This document shows positions 26,046-34,246 of a DNA stretch of 49,360 nucleotides, piece after piece. The DNA comes from an uncultured Spartobacteria bacterium (lineage in GTDB: Bacteria > Verrucomicrobiota > Verrucomicrobiia > Chthoniobacterales > Chthoniobacteraceae): the NCBI GenBank assembly GCA_903933715.1, contig CAIZLD010000046.1, forward strand, positions 1 through 49,360. The letters run 5' to 3'. Positions within the stretch are counted from its first letter, which is position 1, and every line of letters starts with the position of its first letter. A model generated the notes under the pieces. It was not told where the DNA came from. It ran no database searches and saw only the letters and a list, made by a program, of their open reading frames with translations. The position numbers were made by a program, and so were the translations under genes.

Positions 26046-26452
26046 TTTTGTTGATTCAACCATTCCTGATCCTTTCTGAATTCCTCAAGAGTTCCCCCGA
26101 AGAACGGCTTTTTCCATTGAGCTGCGGCAGCGGCCACGCAAATCGCGGCGACCCCGGCGTGCAGCACTCCCATTGCCAGGACGATCCAACCCCAATGGGT
26201 CGGCAAAAGCGAGGCGATCAATGCGATCAGGCCGATCCATAAAAAGGCGTATCCAAAAGCGACCAAACCCAAAGCCGCGACCAGATACAGGATCGCCTTC
26301 AATCCATAACCCGCCGCGTCTTTGCCTTCGAGCCCGGCCAATTCGAGCCGGGCCTTCAGGTAAGCCGCAACGGAAGCGAGCAAGGAGAGGAGATGCGCGG
26401 GCAAACCGGCGCCCTCCGGCCGTTTTTGAGACGGCGGCGTGTATTCAGTCAT
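26042..26452 (-). CDS. Phage-holin-like (YqjE/DUF1469-type) membrane protein
   Basis: The 136-residue product has an amphipathic N-terminal half with AHLLSLLASVAAYLKARLELAG, then two long membrane segments (about 50-78 and 84-110) and a charged C-terminus ending EEFRKDQEWLNQQK. This is the pattern of the YqjE/holin-superfamily III proteins, which despite the name are usually chromosomal and co-occur with DUF883 (ElaB/YqjD) proteins. There are no phage genes nearby, so a lysis role is unlikely. The stop overlaps the start of the 126-residue protein gene; the DUF883-like gene ends 12 bases before its start. Confidence 0.82.
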   Translation of the reverse strand: MTEYTPPSQKRPEGAGLPAHLLSLLASVAAYLKARLELAGLEGKDAAGYGLKAILYLVAALGLVAFGYAFLWIGLIALIASLLPTHWGWIVLAMGVLHAGVAAICVAAAAAQWKKPFFGGTLEEFRKDQEWLNQQK

Positions 26453-26464
26453 GATCTGACCGCC

Positions 26465-26806
26465 TTAGCGGCGGATAAGAAGACCGAGGATAAAGCCGAC
26501 TCCGAGCGCCGTGAGCACGCCCCTTAGCGGGTTTTCGCGCACATAAGCCTCCCCCTCCTCCTGGAGTGTGTGGGCCCGGTTGCGAACTTGCTCGTAGGTC
26601 TCTCCGGCTTTGGCCTTGTATTCCTGGGCTTTGGCTTCGGCGGTGGCGCGGTATTCCGAGGCTTTGCTTTCTGCCACGGAACGCAACTGGGCCGCCTTTT
26701 CTTCGGCAGCAGCGCGAATTTCCTCGGCAGCCTGCTTGGCATGGGCTTTTCCGGCTTCAAATTTGCTTTCGCTGTTCACATCGGTGTCGCTGGCTGTTTC
26801 ATTCAT
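26465..26806 (-). CDS. ElaB/YqjD/DUF883-like membrane-anchored protein
   Basis: This 113-residue protein is a long Ala/Glu/Lys-rich amphipathic helix (about 15-85), with near-repeats of the type AEEKAAQLRSVAESKASEYRA and AEAKAQEYKAKAGE. It ends with a C-terminal anchor GVLTALGVGFILGLLIRR preceded by RENPLRG. E. coli relatives ElaB and YqjD attach to the inner membrane by that C-terminal segment and bind ribosomes in stationary phase; the same role here is inference. AAGGAAAC precedes the ATG at 26806; an upstream in-frame ATG at 26836 adds 10 residues. It is first of three minus-strand genes and is divergent from trmL. Confidence 0.85.
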   Translation of the reverse strand: MNETASDTDVNSESKFEAGKAHAKQAAEEIRAAAEEKAAQLRSVAESKASEYRATAEAKAQEYKAKAGETYEQVRNRAHTLQEEGEAYVRENPLRGVLTALGVGFILGLLIRR

Positions 26807-26978
26807 AATGAGGTTTCCTTCCGGGTTGTATGACATTCAATCTTATCGGCAGAGCAATGACAAGGACGACTTGCTTCCTCATTCTGTTCGGTTTGCAAGC
26901 CGGGGACGCGCGTCCAAACCGTTCGAACAGGTGTGCGTTGCGGGGTTCCCTGTGTTTCTGCTAGGGTTCGGTTTTTCC

Positions 26979-27443
26979 ATGTTCAACGTCGTCCTGATCG
27001 AACCCGAAATCCCGCCGAATACCGGCAACATTGGCCGCCTTTGTCTCGCCACCGACGCCACGCTCCACCTGGTGCGCCCGTTGGGTTTTTCCATTGACGA
27101 CAAAACCCTCAAGCGGGCCGGGCTCGACTACTGGAAGGAAACCAAGGTCAAAGTCTGGGACAACTTCGCCCAGCTTCAAGCGGCGAATCCGGCCGGGCGT
27201 TTCTGGTATTTGACGACCAAGTGCGAGCGGGCTTATGAAGAGGCCGCGTTCCAGCCGGGCGATTTCCTGGTCTTTGGACGGGAAACCAAGGGACTCCCGG
27301 AACCGATGTTGACCGCCCATCCCGAACGTTGCCTGACGATCCCGATGACCCAGAAAACGCGGAGCCTCAACCTTGCCACAGCGGTCGGGATTGTCCTATT
27401 CGAAGGGATGCGGCAACTAAGGGTGGCCACTAAGACACTGTAA
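26979..27443 (+). CDS. trmL: tRNA (cytidine(34)-2'-O)-methyltransferase TrmL
   Basis: The 154-residue SPOUT methyltransferase modifies the wobble base of certain Leu tRNAs, including those reading TTG-type codons. The knot motifs are all present: IEPEIPPNTGNIGRLC (about 7-22), VFGRETKGLPE near 100, and IPMTQKTRSLNLATAVGIVLFE near 125. Length equals the family norm. The in-frame ORF extends far upstream antisense to the DUF883 gene but the protein clearly begins at MFNVVLIEPEIP. It stands alone on the plus strand and ends in a palindromic repeat cluster. The window also encodes a tRNA-Leu(CAA), one of the known kinds of TrmL substrate in E. coli. Confidence 0.95.
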   Translation: MFNVVLIEPEIPPNTGNIGRLCLATDATLHLVRPLGFSIDDKTLKRAGLDYWKETKVKVWDNFAQLQAANPAGRFWYLTTKCERAYEEAAFQPGDFLVFGRETKGLPEPMLTAHPERCLTIPMTQKTRSLNLATAVGIVLFEGMRQLRVATKTL

Positions 27444-27457
27444 AAAACGCCTTCAAT

Positions 27458-27583
27458 GCCGGCTTTAGCCGGGCTTCTCCTTTTCAATATAAAAAGCCCG
27501 GCTAAAGCCGGCTCAAGAACTCCATGGAGCCCCTTCCACCGGCTGAAGCCGGTGGCAAAGAAAAACGCTGGCTGAAGCCCAGC
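27458..27583. repeat. Composite palindromic repeat, copy 2
   Basis: GCCGGCTTTAGCCGGGCTT (27458-27476) and its exact reverse complement (27494-27512) form a 19-bp stem around a 17-base loop beginning CTCCTTTTCA. CCACCGGC-tgaa-GCCGGTGG follows at 27536-27555 and is trailed by CAAAG, then a partial GCTGGC-tgaa-GCCCAGC (27567-27583). Order, spacing and loop sequence match the element at 16989-17159. The 211-base trmL-lolD spacer has no supported gene. Confidence 0.8.
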
Positions 27584-27654
27584 GGCTCGGATTTTTTCCT
27601 ATTCCCTAATGGCTCTAGCCAAGCGCGCCCGGACCCGTTAACCTAGCCGTTGCA

Positions 27655-28353
27655 ATGACCGATTCCCTTTTTCATTCCGACAGCAAAGTCCACCTCAGCG
27701 CACGGGATTTGCGCCTTTCATTCACCATCGGCAAGCGCAAGATCGACGTCCTCCGGGGAATCTCGCTCGACGTCAACCGCGGCGAATCGGTTTTCCTTGT
27801 GGGAGCGTCCGGCGCGGGCAAAACGACCTTGCTATACACGCTGGCCGGGCTGGAGCGGCCGGAATCGGGGACGGTCGCCTTTGAGGGGCGGCAACTTTAT
27901 GGCGGCAGCGAGCGGGAAGCCGCCCGGGTCCGCAACGAGCGGATGGGTTTTGTGTTTCAAGGCTACCTTCTTTTGCCGGAATTGACCGCTCTGGAGAACG
28001 TCATGCTCCCCACGATGATCGGCAGCCGGGCGGATCGCAAAATGGCCCAGGAAGCGCTGGAGCGCGTCGGGTTGGCCGAACGCCAGGCCCATCTTCCGGG
28101 GGAACTCTCGGGCGGCGAACAACAGCGCGTCGCCATAGCGCGGGCCATCATCAACGATCCGAGCGTGATCTTCGCGGACGAGCCGACCGGCAATCTGGAT
28201 TCCAAAACCGGGGAGACGATCGTCGATTTGCTGCTTGCGTTGGTGCGGGAAAACCAGAAAACATTGCTGGTTGTGACTCACGACGCACGGTTGGCCGAAC
28301 GCGGAGACCGCAAAGTGGAGATCATCGACGGCCTCTTGAAACAGGAGGCTTGA
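27655..28353 (+). CDS. lolD: ABC transporter ATP-binding protein, LolD-like
   Basis: The 232-residue ATPase has Walker [10 protein letters not shown] (50-58), the Q-loop in [21 protein letters not shown], signature [14 protein letters not shown], Walker [14 protein letters not shown] and the His switch VVTHD. The wording around the Q-loop and signature fits the LolD/MacB/FtsE class, and LolD is the most likely member given the lipoprotein genes (lgt and a small lipoprotein) in the window. LolD energises release of outer-membrane lipoproteins by LolCE. No permease gene is adjacent, so the partner must be elsewhere and the symbol is provisional. ilvE starts 62 bases downstream. Confidence 0.8.
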   Translation: MTDSLFHSDSKVHLSARDLRLSFTIGKRKIDVLRGISLDVNRGESVFLVGASGAGKTTLLYTLAGLERPESGTVAFEGRQLYGGSEREAARVRNERMGFVFQGYLLLPELTALENVMLPTMIGSRADRKMAQEALERVGLAERQAHLPGELSGGEQQRVAIARAIINDPSVIFADEPTGNLDSKTGETIVDLLLALVRENQKTLLVVTHDARLAERGDRKVEIIDGLLKQEA

Positions 28354-28415
28354 GATTCGGTTTCCCTTGGTTCAACGGTTTGCGACCGCACGGTGCGCCT
28401 GTCATTTTTAAATTT

Positions 28416-29282
28416 ATGAAGACGATCTACATTGATGGAGTTTTTTACCCTGAAAGCGAAGCCAAGGTTTCCGTGTTCGACCACGGTCTGCTCTACGGGG
28501 ACGGCATTTTCGAGGGCATGCGGTTCTACAACGGCCGCGTTTTCCGGCTGGAAGACCACATTGACCGCCTCTTCGACTCCGCCAAAGCGATCGCCCTTAC
28601 CATCCCGCTCACCAAGGCCGAATTGACCGAAGCAACACTGGAAAGCTGCCGTAAAAACAATCTGCGCGACGGTTACATCCGGTTGGTCGTCACGCGCGGC
28701 GTGGGCGACCTGGGGCTCAATCCCAAAAACTGCAAAAAAGCGACCGTCATCATCATCGCCTCCGCGATCACCCTTTATCCCGAGGAGCTTTATCGAAACG
28801 GCCTCACCGTCGTCACCTGCGCAACCCGCCGGATGGCTCCCGGCGCGTTGACCCCGGCGGTCAAGTCGCTCAATTACCTCAACAACATCATGGCCAAAAT
28901 CGAGGCGGGCGACGCGGGCGAAGGGCTCATGCTCAACGAGCAGGGATATGTGGCCGAATGCACCGGCGACAATGTTTTTATCTTCAAAAAAGGGGAACTT
29001 TTTACCCCTCCCACTTCCGCCGGGGCGCTTTGTGGGATCACCCGGAACGTAGTGATCGGGATCGCCCGGGAATTTGGAACCGTGGTGCATGAAATTGACC
29101 TGACGCGCTACGATTTGTACACGGCGGACGAGTTTTTCCTGACCGGATCGGCAGCGGAAGTCATCCCAGTGGTGAGCCTCGATGCGCGCCCGATTGGCGA
29201 TGGCATCCCCGGAATGTTGACTGCAAAATTTATCAAGCGTTTCCGGGAGTTGACACAAGCCTCCGGCACGCCGATCTATTAG
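28416..29282 (+). CDS. ilvE: Branched-chain amino acid aminotransferase
   Basis: The 288-residue fold-type IV PLP enzyme transfers amino groups to the keto acids of Leu, Ile and Val. The N-terminus IYIDGVFYPESEAKVSVFDHGLLYGDGIFEGMR is cut here to its key parts: FDHGLLYGDG (21-30) and FEGMR. Lys150 in TPAVKSLNYLNN is the expected PLP lysine. The cofactor phosphate site lies in AECTGDNVFIF and SAGALCGITRN. The length and the FYNGR turn resemble the short IlvE type found in archaea and many bacteria; D-amino-acid transaminases are related, so substrate range is not certain. It lies just upstream of the mcs operon (27-base gap) and may be co-transcribed with it. Confidence 0.88.
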   Translation: MKTIYIDGVFYPESEAKVSVFDHGLLYGDGIFEGMRFYNGRVFRLEDHIDRLFDSAKAIALTIPLTKAELTEATLESCRKNNLRDGYIRLVVTRGVGDLGLNPKNCKKATVIIIASAITLYPEELYRNGLTVVTCATRRMAPGALTPAVKSLNYLNNIMAKIEAGDAGEGLMLNEQGYVAECTGDNVFIFKKGELFTPPTSAGALCGITRNVVIGIAREFGTVVHEIDLTRYDLYTADEFFLTGSAAEVIPVVSLDARPIGDGIPGMLTAKFIKRFRELTQASGTPIY

Positions 29283-29309
29283 GAGGAATATTTAAAGGAA
29301 AAACCCACC

Positions 29310-29795
29310 ATGGTCTGCGACGTATGCAAAGCTAATCAGGCGACGGTGTTTCTGACGCAAATTGTCGAGGGCAAGATGCAGAAGGTGAACTTGTGCGAAT
29401 CTTGTTCCAAAGAAAAAGGGGTCACCGATCCCCTCTCGTTTGCGTTGGTCGATCTCCTGCCGGGTTTGGGAGCCGAACAACCGGTTGAAAAGGGAGCGCC
29501 CTTGCCACGGTGCCCTTCCTGCGGATTTACCCAGGCCGATTTCAAGAAAACCGGTCGGCTCGGCTGCCCGGTTTGCTACGATACGTTTGCGGAAGGTTTG
29601 GGAGGACTCCTCAAGGCAATGCACCGGCGCACCACCCATGCGGGAAAAATTCCCGCCCGGCTCAAACGGAGCATCGAGATGGGAGCCCGCGTGAAACAGC
29701 TCAAGCGCGACCTGGACAAAGCGGTGTTGGAAGAAAACTACGAAAACGCCGCCAACCTGCGCGATCAACTTAGGGAACTGGAACAAACAAAGTGA
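29310..29795 (+). CDS. mcsA: McsA-like zinc-finger activator with UVR domain
   Basis: The 161-residue product has four CxxC pairs: Cys3/6, Cys29/32, Cys68/71 and Cys86/89. This is the McsA pattern, with zinc held by the paired motifs. The C-terminal third (about 120-160) is a coiled UVR segment, ending EENYENAANLRDQLRELEQ. In Firmicutes McsA binds and activates the arginine kinase McsB. mcsB starts inside its stop codon (GTGA overlap), so the two are coupled, and clpC follows. The usual first gene of the Firmicutes operon, ctsR, is replaced here by ilvE. Confidence 0.92.
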   Translation: MVCDVCKANQATVFLTQIVEGKMQKVNLCESCSKEKGVTDPLSFALVDLLPGLGAEQPVEKGAPLPRCPSCGFTQADFKKTGRLGCPVCYDTFAEGLGGLLKAMHRRTTHAGKIPARLKRSIEMGARVKQLKRDLDKAVLEENYENAANLRDQLRELEQTK

Positions 29796-30910
29796 AAATA
29801 AGCAGCCTTTTTTCGAGCAGTGGTGAGTGGGCTCGGGATGGCGGCCCGCATCACCAAATCGTCATTTCAAGCCGGGTCCGCCTGGCTCGGAACCTTCGCG
29901 GCCATCCATTCCCCGGCTGGGCCAAAAAAAATGACCGGCTCCAAATCTTGGAACTCATCAAGCCGCAGGTGGAAGCCCTCCCCGAGATGGAGGACGCCCT
30001 CTCATCCTACCTCCAGGAACTGAGCGCTCTGGAAAAACAGGCGTTGGTGGAACGCCATCTCATCAGCCGCGAGCATGCCGCCAAGGGGGCCGGAAGCGCC
30101 GTTGTTGTGGACCAGAAGCAAGCGTTGAGCATCATGATCAACGAGGAGGATCATCTCCGGATGCAAGTGCTGCTACCCGGCTTGCAACTTCGCAATGCCT
30201 TCAAAGCGCTCGACAAAGTCGATACCACGCTGGAAACCAAGCTCGACTACGCCTTTCATCCCCACTTGGGCTACCTGACCGCCTGCCCCACCAACGTCGG
30301 CACCGGCATGCGCGCCTCGGCGATGGTCCACCTCCCCGGCCTTGTTTTGAGCGACCAGATCAACCCGGTCATTCAGGCGATCAACAAAATCGGCCTGGCT
30401 GTGCGCGGGCTTTATGGCGAGGGGACCGAGGCGATGGGCAACTTGTTCCAGATCTCCAACCAGATCACGTTGGGGGAACCGGAAGAAGAGATCATTTCGC
30501 AGCTCAACAAGGTCATCGAGAAGATCATCGAGAACGAAGAAAACGCCCGGCAGGTCTTGCTCCAGAAAAAGCCCGGCACCCTTTTGGACAACATCGGGCG
30601 CGGCTTTGGCATCCTTTCGCATGCCTACGCCATGACCTCCAAGGAGGCATTAAATCTCCTTTCTTTCCTGAAATTGGGGGTCGATATTGGCTTCTTCCCA
30701 CCCGATCGCCAGAAAGATATCGACGACCTTTTCGTCATCACTCAACCCGCTCACTTGCAAAGCATCGCTTCGCAGCCGAAACTGGACCCCGAGGGGCGTG
30801 ACACGTTGCGCGCGCAAATCATCCGGGAGAAACTCAGAGCGTTCCCCAACCCGGACACCAGCAAAGTCGTCCTCCCCAGTCCGCCAACCGGAGAAACTCA
30901 CCATGAATAA
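29792..30910 (+). CDS. mcsB: Protein-arginine kinase McsB
   Basis: The 372-residue protein has the phosphagen-kinase fold adapted to protein arginine. ATP-contacting SSRVRLARN is at 26-34 and NEEDHLR at 117-123. The active-site Cys165 is in LTACPTNVGTGMRAS and the RGLYGEGTEAMGN loop is at about 208-220. The C-terminal domain (about 260-345), which in Bacillus binds phosphoarginine and allows oligomerisation, is present with RGFGILSHAYAMTSKEAL. McsB marks aberrant proteins with phosphoarginine for degradation by ClpC-ClpP. The GTG start overlaps the mcsA stop, and the end overlaps clpC by eight bases. All recognisable catalytic features are intact, so it should be active. Confidence 0.94.
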   Translation: MKISSLFSSSGEWARDGGPHHQIVISSRVRLARNLRGHPFPGWAKKNDRLQILELIKPQVEALPEMEDALSSYLQELSALEKQALVERHLISREHAAKGAGSAVVVDQKQALSIMINEEDHLRMQVLLPGLQLRNAFKALDKVDTTLETKLDYAFHPHLGYLTACPTNVGTGMRASAMVHLPGLVLSDQINPVIQAINKIGLAVRGLYGEGTEAMGNLFQISNQITLGEPEEEIISQLNKVIEKIIENEENARQVLLQKKPGTLLDNIGRGFGILSHAYAMTSKEALNLLSFLKLGVDIGFFPPDRQKDIDDLFVITQPAHLQSIASQPKLDPEGRDTLRAQIIREKLRAFPNPDTSKVVLPSPPTGETHHE

Positions 30911-33401
30911 CTTCACACCACGCGCCCAACAAGTGCTTGCCCTCGCCCGCAAGGAAGCCGAGCGGTTCAATCACAACTACGTCGGCACCGAGCACCTCCT
31001 CCTGGGGCTTATCAAACTGGGTCAGGGAGTGGCGGTGAACGTCCTTCAAAAAATGGGCCTCGAACTCGAAGCCGTCCGGGCGGAGGTCGAAAAACAAGTC
31101 GGCGCCGGACCCGAAGGCAAAATCGTCGGCAACATTCCGTACACCCCGCGCGTTAAAAAAGTGCTCGCGCTGGCAGGAAAAGAAGCCAAGTCGCTCAATC
31201 ATTCCTACGTCGGCACCGAACACATTTTGCTGGGCCTTTTGCGGGAAGGGGAAGGGGTCGCCGCCGTGGTTTTGAAAAACCTCGAAGTCGATATCGAGAA
31301 GACCCGCAACGAAATCCTCAAAGAGCTGGATCCCAATTTCACCCCGACCGAGGGGGAGATGGAAGAGGAAGCGCACCCTTCCGCCAGCGCGGGGGGTGCC
31401 GCCGAACCGGGCGTTCGCAAAGGAGAGGTGAAAACCCCTGCCCTGCGCGCTTTTGGGCGCGACCTCACCGAGATGGCCCAAAAGAACGAACTCGATCCGG
31501 TCATTGGACGGCATAACGAGATCGAACGGGTCGTCCAGATTCTCTGCCGCCGCACCAAGAACAACCCGGTATTGCTCGGTGAAGCAGGGGTCGGCAAAAC
31601 CGCCATTGTCGAAGGGTTGGCCCAGGAAATCGCCGGGGGGAATGTTCCCGAAATTTTGCGCGACAAAAAAGTCGTGACGCTCGACCTCGCCCTGATGGTT
31701 GCCGGAACCAAATACCGGGGCCAATTCGAGGAGCGCATCAAAGCGGTGATGGATGAAATCCGCCGCAGCAAAAACATTCTGCTCTTCATCGACGAGTTGC
31801 ACACCATTGTCGGCGCAGGCTCCGCCGAAGGGGCCATGGACGCCTCCAATATCATCAAACCGGCCCTGAGCCGGGGCGAATTGCAGTGCATCGGGGCGAC
31901 CACGCTCAACGAATACCGCAAACACATCGAGAAAGACGGAGCCCTGGAACGCCGTTTCCAAACCGTCAAGGTGGAAGCCCCGAACGTCGAGGATACCATC
32001 GAGATTTTGAAAGGGCTGCGCCCGAAATACGAAGCGCATCACCGGGCCAAGATCACCGATGAAGCGCTGGAACTTTGCGCCAAGCTCTCCGACCGCTACA
32101 TCACCGGCCGGTTCCTGCCGGACAAGGCGATCGACGTCATGGACGAAGCCGGAGCCCGCGCCCGCATCGCCGCGATGACCCGGCCACCGGACGTCAAACA
32201 TATCGAAACCGAGATTGAAGAAATCCGGGGGCAGAAAGAGGCTGCCATTAAAGCCCAGGATTTCGAGAAAGCCGCCGCCTTGCGCGACACCGAGAAGCAA
32301 GCCAAGGAGAAGCTCGAAAAAATCCTGGATGAATGGCGTCAACAGCGCGAAGAAAAGGAAGTCGTCGTCAGCGATGACGACATTCTCTCGGTCGTTTCGA
32401 AGACCACGGGCGTCCCGCTTCACCGGATGGAACAAGCCGAAACCGCCAAGCTCCTGGCAATGGAAGAGGAGCTTAAAAAGCGCGTCATCGGCCAGGATGA
32501 AGCCATCACTGCGATCTCCAAGGCGTTGCGCCGTTCGCGTGCCGACCTCAAAGATCCACGGCGTCCCATCGGCTCGTTCATTTTTCTCGGGCCCACCGGC
32601 GTCGGGAAAACGTTCCTCACCGCCGCGCTTGCCGAGTTCATGTTTGGCGACCGCGACGCCCTGATCCAGATCGACATGTCCGAGTACATGGAGAAGTTCA
32701 CCGCCTCGCGGCTCATCGGGTCGCCTCCCGGCTACGTCGGTTACGAGGAAGGGGGCCAGCTTTCCGAAGCGGTCCGTAGGCGTCCCTATTCCGTGATCCT
32801 TTTCGACGAGGTTGAAAAGGCGCACCCGGATGTCATGCATCTTTTGTTGCAGATCCTTGAGGAAGGCAAAGTGACCGACTCGCTCGGGCGCAAAATCGAC
32901 TTCCGCAACACAATCATCATCATGACCTCCAACGTCGGGGCCGAGTTGATCAAGAAGCAGACGACCCTCGGGTTTGGCGCGCCGACCGCGACGGAAACCG
33001 CCGGTTACGAAACGATGCGCGAGAAAATCCTGGAAGAATCGAAGCGCGTTTTCAAACCGGAGTTCATTAACCGGCTCGACGACCTGATCGTGTTTCACAC
33101 CTTGAGCAAGCCGGATCTCGTCAAAATCGTCGATCTGGAGGTCAACAAAGTCGCGGCACGCCTCAAAAATAAGGAGATCGAACTGGTTCTGGACGAGAGC
33201 GCCCACGAATTCCTGATCGAGAAGGGATACGACCCGGCCTACGGAGCGCGTCCGATGCGACGCGCGGTGGAGCGGTTCCTGGAAGACCCGATCGCGGAAG
33301 AACTTCTGCGTTCGGTGATCAAATCCGGAGATACCGTGACCGTCAGCGCCTCGGGGAGCGTCAAACTGACCTTCACCGCCAGCCAACCGGCCACCGCTTA
33401 A
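30903..33401 (+). CDS. clpC: ATP-dependent unfoldase ClpC
   Basis: The 832-residue Hsp100 protein has two N-terminal Clp repeats (about 1-145), where Firmicutes ClpC binds phosphoarginine. The first AAA+ module has Walker A GEAGVGKT at 226-233, a UVR-containing middle region lies at about 430-465, and the second AAA+ module has Walker A GPTGVGKT at 563-570. LGF at 689-691 is the tripeptide loop needed to dock on ClpP, so it should act with a protease. The tail of about 15 residues is Thr/Ala-rich. The ATG at 30903 lies inside the end of mcsB. ClpP is not in the window. An inverted array of ATGGGA units starts at its stop codon and could end the transcript. Confidence 0.95.
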   Translation: MNNFTPRAQQVLALARKEAERFNHNYVGTEHLLLGLIKLGQGVAVNVLQKMGLELEAVRAEVEKQVGAGPEGKIVGNIPYTPRVKKVLALAGKEAKSLNHSYVGTEHILLGLLREGEGVAAVVLKNLEVDIEKTRNEILKELDPNFTPTEGEMEEEAHPSASAGGAAEPGVRKGEVKTPALRAFGRDLTEMAQKNELDPVIGRHNEIERVVQILCRRTKNNPVLLGEAGVGKTAIVEGLAQEIAGGNVPEILRDKKVVTLDLALMVAGTKYRGQFEERIKAVMDEIRRSKNILLFIDELHTIVGAGSAEGAMDASNIIKPALSRGELQCIGATTLNEYRKHIEKDGALERRFQTVKVEAPNVEDTIEILKGLRPKYEAHHRAKITDEALELCAKLSDRYITGRFLPDKAIDVMDEAGARARIAAMTRPPDVKHIETEIEEIRGQKEAAIKAQDFEKAAALRDTEKQAKEKLEKILDEWRQQREEKEVVVSDDDILSVVSKTTGVPLHRMEQAETAKLLAMEEELKKRVIGQDEAITAISKALRRSRADLKDPRRPIGSFIFLGPTGVGKTFLTAALAEFMFGDRDALIQIDMSEYMEKFTASRLIGSPPGYVGYEEGGQLSEAVRRRPYSVILFDEVEKAHPDVMHLLLQILEEGKVTDSLGRKIDFRNTIIIMTSNVGAELIKKQTTLGFGAPTATETAGYETMREKILEESKRVFKPEFINRLDDLIVFHTLSKPDLVKIVDLEVNKVAARLKNKEIELVLDESAHEFLIEKGYDPAYGARPMRRAVERFLEDPIAEELLRSVIKSGDTVTVSASGSVKLTFTASQPATA

Positions 33402-33490
33402 TGGGAATAATGGGAGGCATGGGACTTATGTTTTTAGTCATAACTCCCATTAGCCCCATTACTCCCATAAGATCCCATAAGGTCCCATTG
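33401..33490. repeat. Inverted array of ATGGGA units after clpC
   Basis: The left arm 33401-33430 contains ATGGGA at 33401, ATGGG at 33410 and ATGGGA at 33419, then CTTATG. The right arm 33439-33468 carries the inverted units CATA, TCCCAT, CCCCAT and TCCCAT. Pairing the arms gives 24 matches in 30 positions around an 8-base loop TTTTTAGT. Two more TCCCAT units trail to 33488. It lies directly on the clpC stop codon, so it could act as a transcription end or 3' stabiliser, but there is no T-run after the stem. Confidence 0.65.
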
Positions 33491-33499
33491 GTGGCAGGC

Positions 33500-33988
33500 T
33501 TACCGCATTTCGGCGAGCGCATCCGCAACGGCTCCCGGCAACATCCGGGGGCCGTCGCCATTTAGGAGCGCGTCCACTTTTTCCAGGCGGCGAATGAGAT
33601 CGATCACCTCTCCCCGTGCATACGCCCCCCCGGCGGCATCGCAAAAATGGGTTCGGCAGCCCAAAGGCCGCTCGTTATAAATCATGCACCGGCCGGTGTA
33701 AGCATGTAGCAGCGGACACGCCCCGTCGGTCCGTTCCGGAAGCGCCTTGCGCCCCGCCGCGCGCACCCCACGCGCCGCCACGAGCGCCTCCCCCTTGGTT
33801 AAATAAGGGGTCGCCCCGGTGATCTTGAATTGGCAGCACTGGGTGAGGAGCGTGCAATTGCGTTCCACGGGACGCCGGGCAAGCTCCGCATAGACCGCCT
33901 TCACTTCGGCGATTGCCGCAGCCTGCGTCTCGGCAAAAGGATTGCGGTTGGGTGGGCGTCGTTTCATCTCGGCATTGACCATCACCAT
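33500..33988 (-). CDS. YkgJ-family cysteine-cluster protein
   Basis: The product (162 residues from the ATG at 33988; 155 from 33967) has the cysteine pattern of the YkgJ family, annotated as putative zinc or iron chelating. CTLLTQCCQF lies near residues 45-54, then CPLLHAYTGRCMIYNERPLGCRTHFC near 91-116 (only key parts matter: the C-x9-C and C-x4-C spacing and the RPxxCR motif). Biochemical function is unknown. It has a basic N-terminus and no membrane segment, so it is probably cytoplasmic. The gene is divergent from the small HMA-like gene (33-base gap), so the two may share a promoter region. No strong ribosome site favours one start. Confidence 0.82.
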   Translation of the reverse strand: MVMVNAEMKRRPPNRNPFAETQAAAIAEVKAVYAELARRPVERNCTLLTQCCQFKITGATPYLTKGEALVAARGVRAAGRKALPERTDGACPLLHAYTGRCMIYNERPLGCRTHFCDAAGGAYARGEVIDLIRRLEKVDALLNGDGPRMLPGAVADALAEMR

Positions 33989-34021
33989 CCAGACGCCGTT
34001 CGCAAGCCGAAACTCTCATTG

Positions 34022-34246
34022 ATGTCAGACTTCAAAGAGCTGGAACTCGAGATCAATGATATCGGTGACGAAGTAGCCGAAGAAAACCTCCGAGCAGTGT
34101 TGCGCCAAATCAACGGGGTCCATACCGCCCGGATTACGGCCACCGGCGTCCATGTGATCTACAATCCGCTTGGCGTGACCTGGCAGGAGATCACCAATAC
34201 GGTGCGGCAAGCGGGATTCAAAGTCGATTACCAGCAACCCGGCTAG
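34022..34246 (+). CDS. Small HMA-like (ferredoxin-fold) protein lacking the CxxC
   Basis: The 74-residue product has the beta-alpha-beta-beta-alpha-beta rhythm and spacing of heavy-metal-associated domains. LRAVLRQINGVHTARITATGV contains the NGV turn that follows helix 1 in CopZ/MerP proteins, then VIYNPLGVTWQEITNTVRQAGFKV covers strand 3 and helix 2 ending in AGF. The metal-binding CxxC loop that should precede helix 1 is replaced by IGDEVAEENLRA, and there is no cysteine at all. It probably does not bind copper the usual way. The stop codon overlaps the end of convergent lgt by four bases. The true start is the ATG at 34022. Confidence 0.75.
   Translation: MSDFKELELEINDIGDEVAEENLRAVLRQINGVHTARITATGVHVIYNPLGVTWQEITNTVRQAGFKVDYQQPG

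Noticed and set aside
26042-26452. Holin gene as evidence of a prophage
   Set aside because: The YqjE-type holin-like family is chromosomal, neighbours are a DUF883-like and a small membrane protein, and no phage structural, lysis or integrase genes occur in the window.
30834-33386. 850-codon open frame on the minus strand opposite clpC
   Set aside because: It mirrors a strongly conserved gene in a GC-rich genome with G/C-ending codons, has no recognisable domain, and similar shadows lie opposite purL, mutS and metY.
33830-34021. N-terminal extension of the HMA-like protein
   Set aside because: It would run antisense through the YkgJ-like gene, and the family-like sequence begins at the ATG at 34022.
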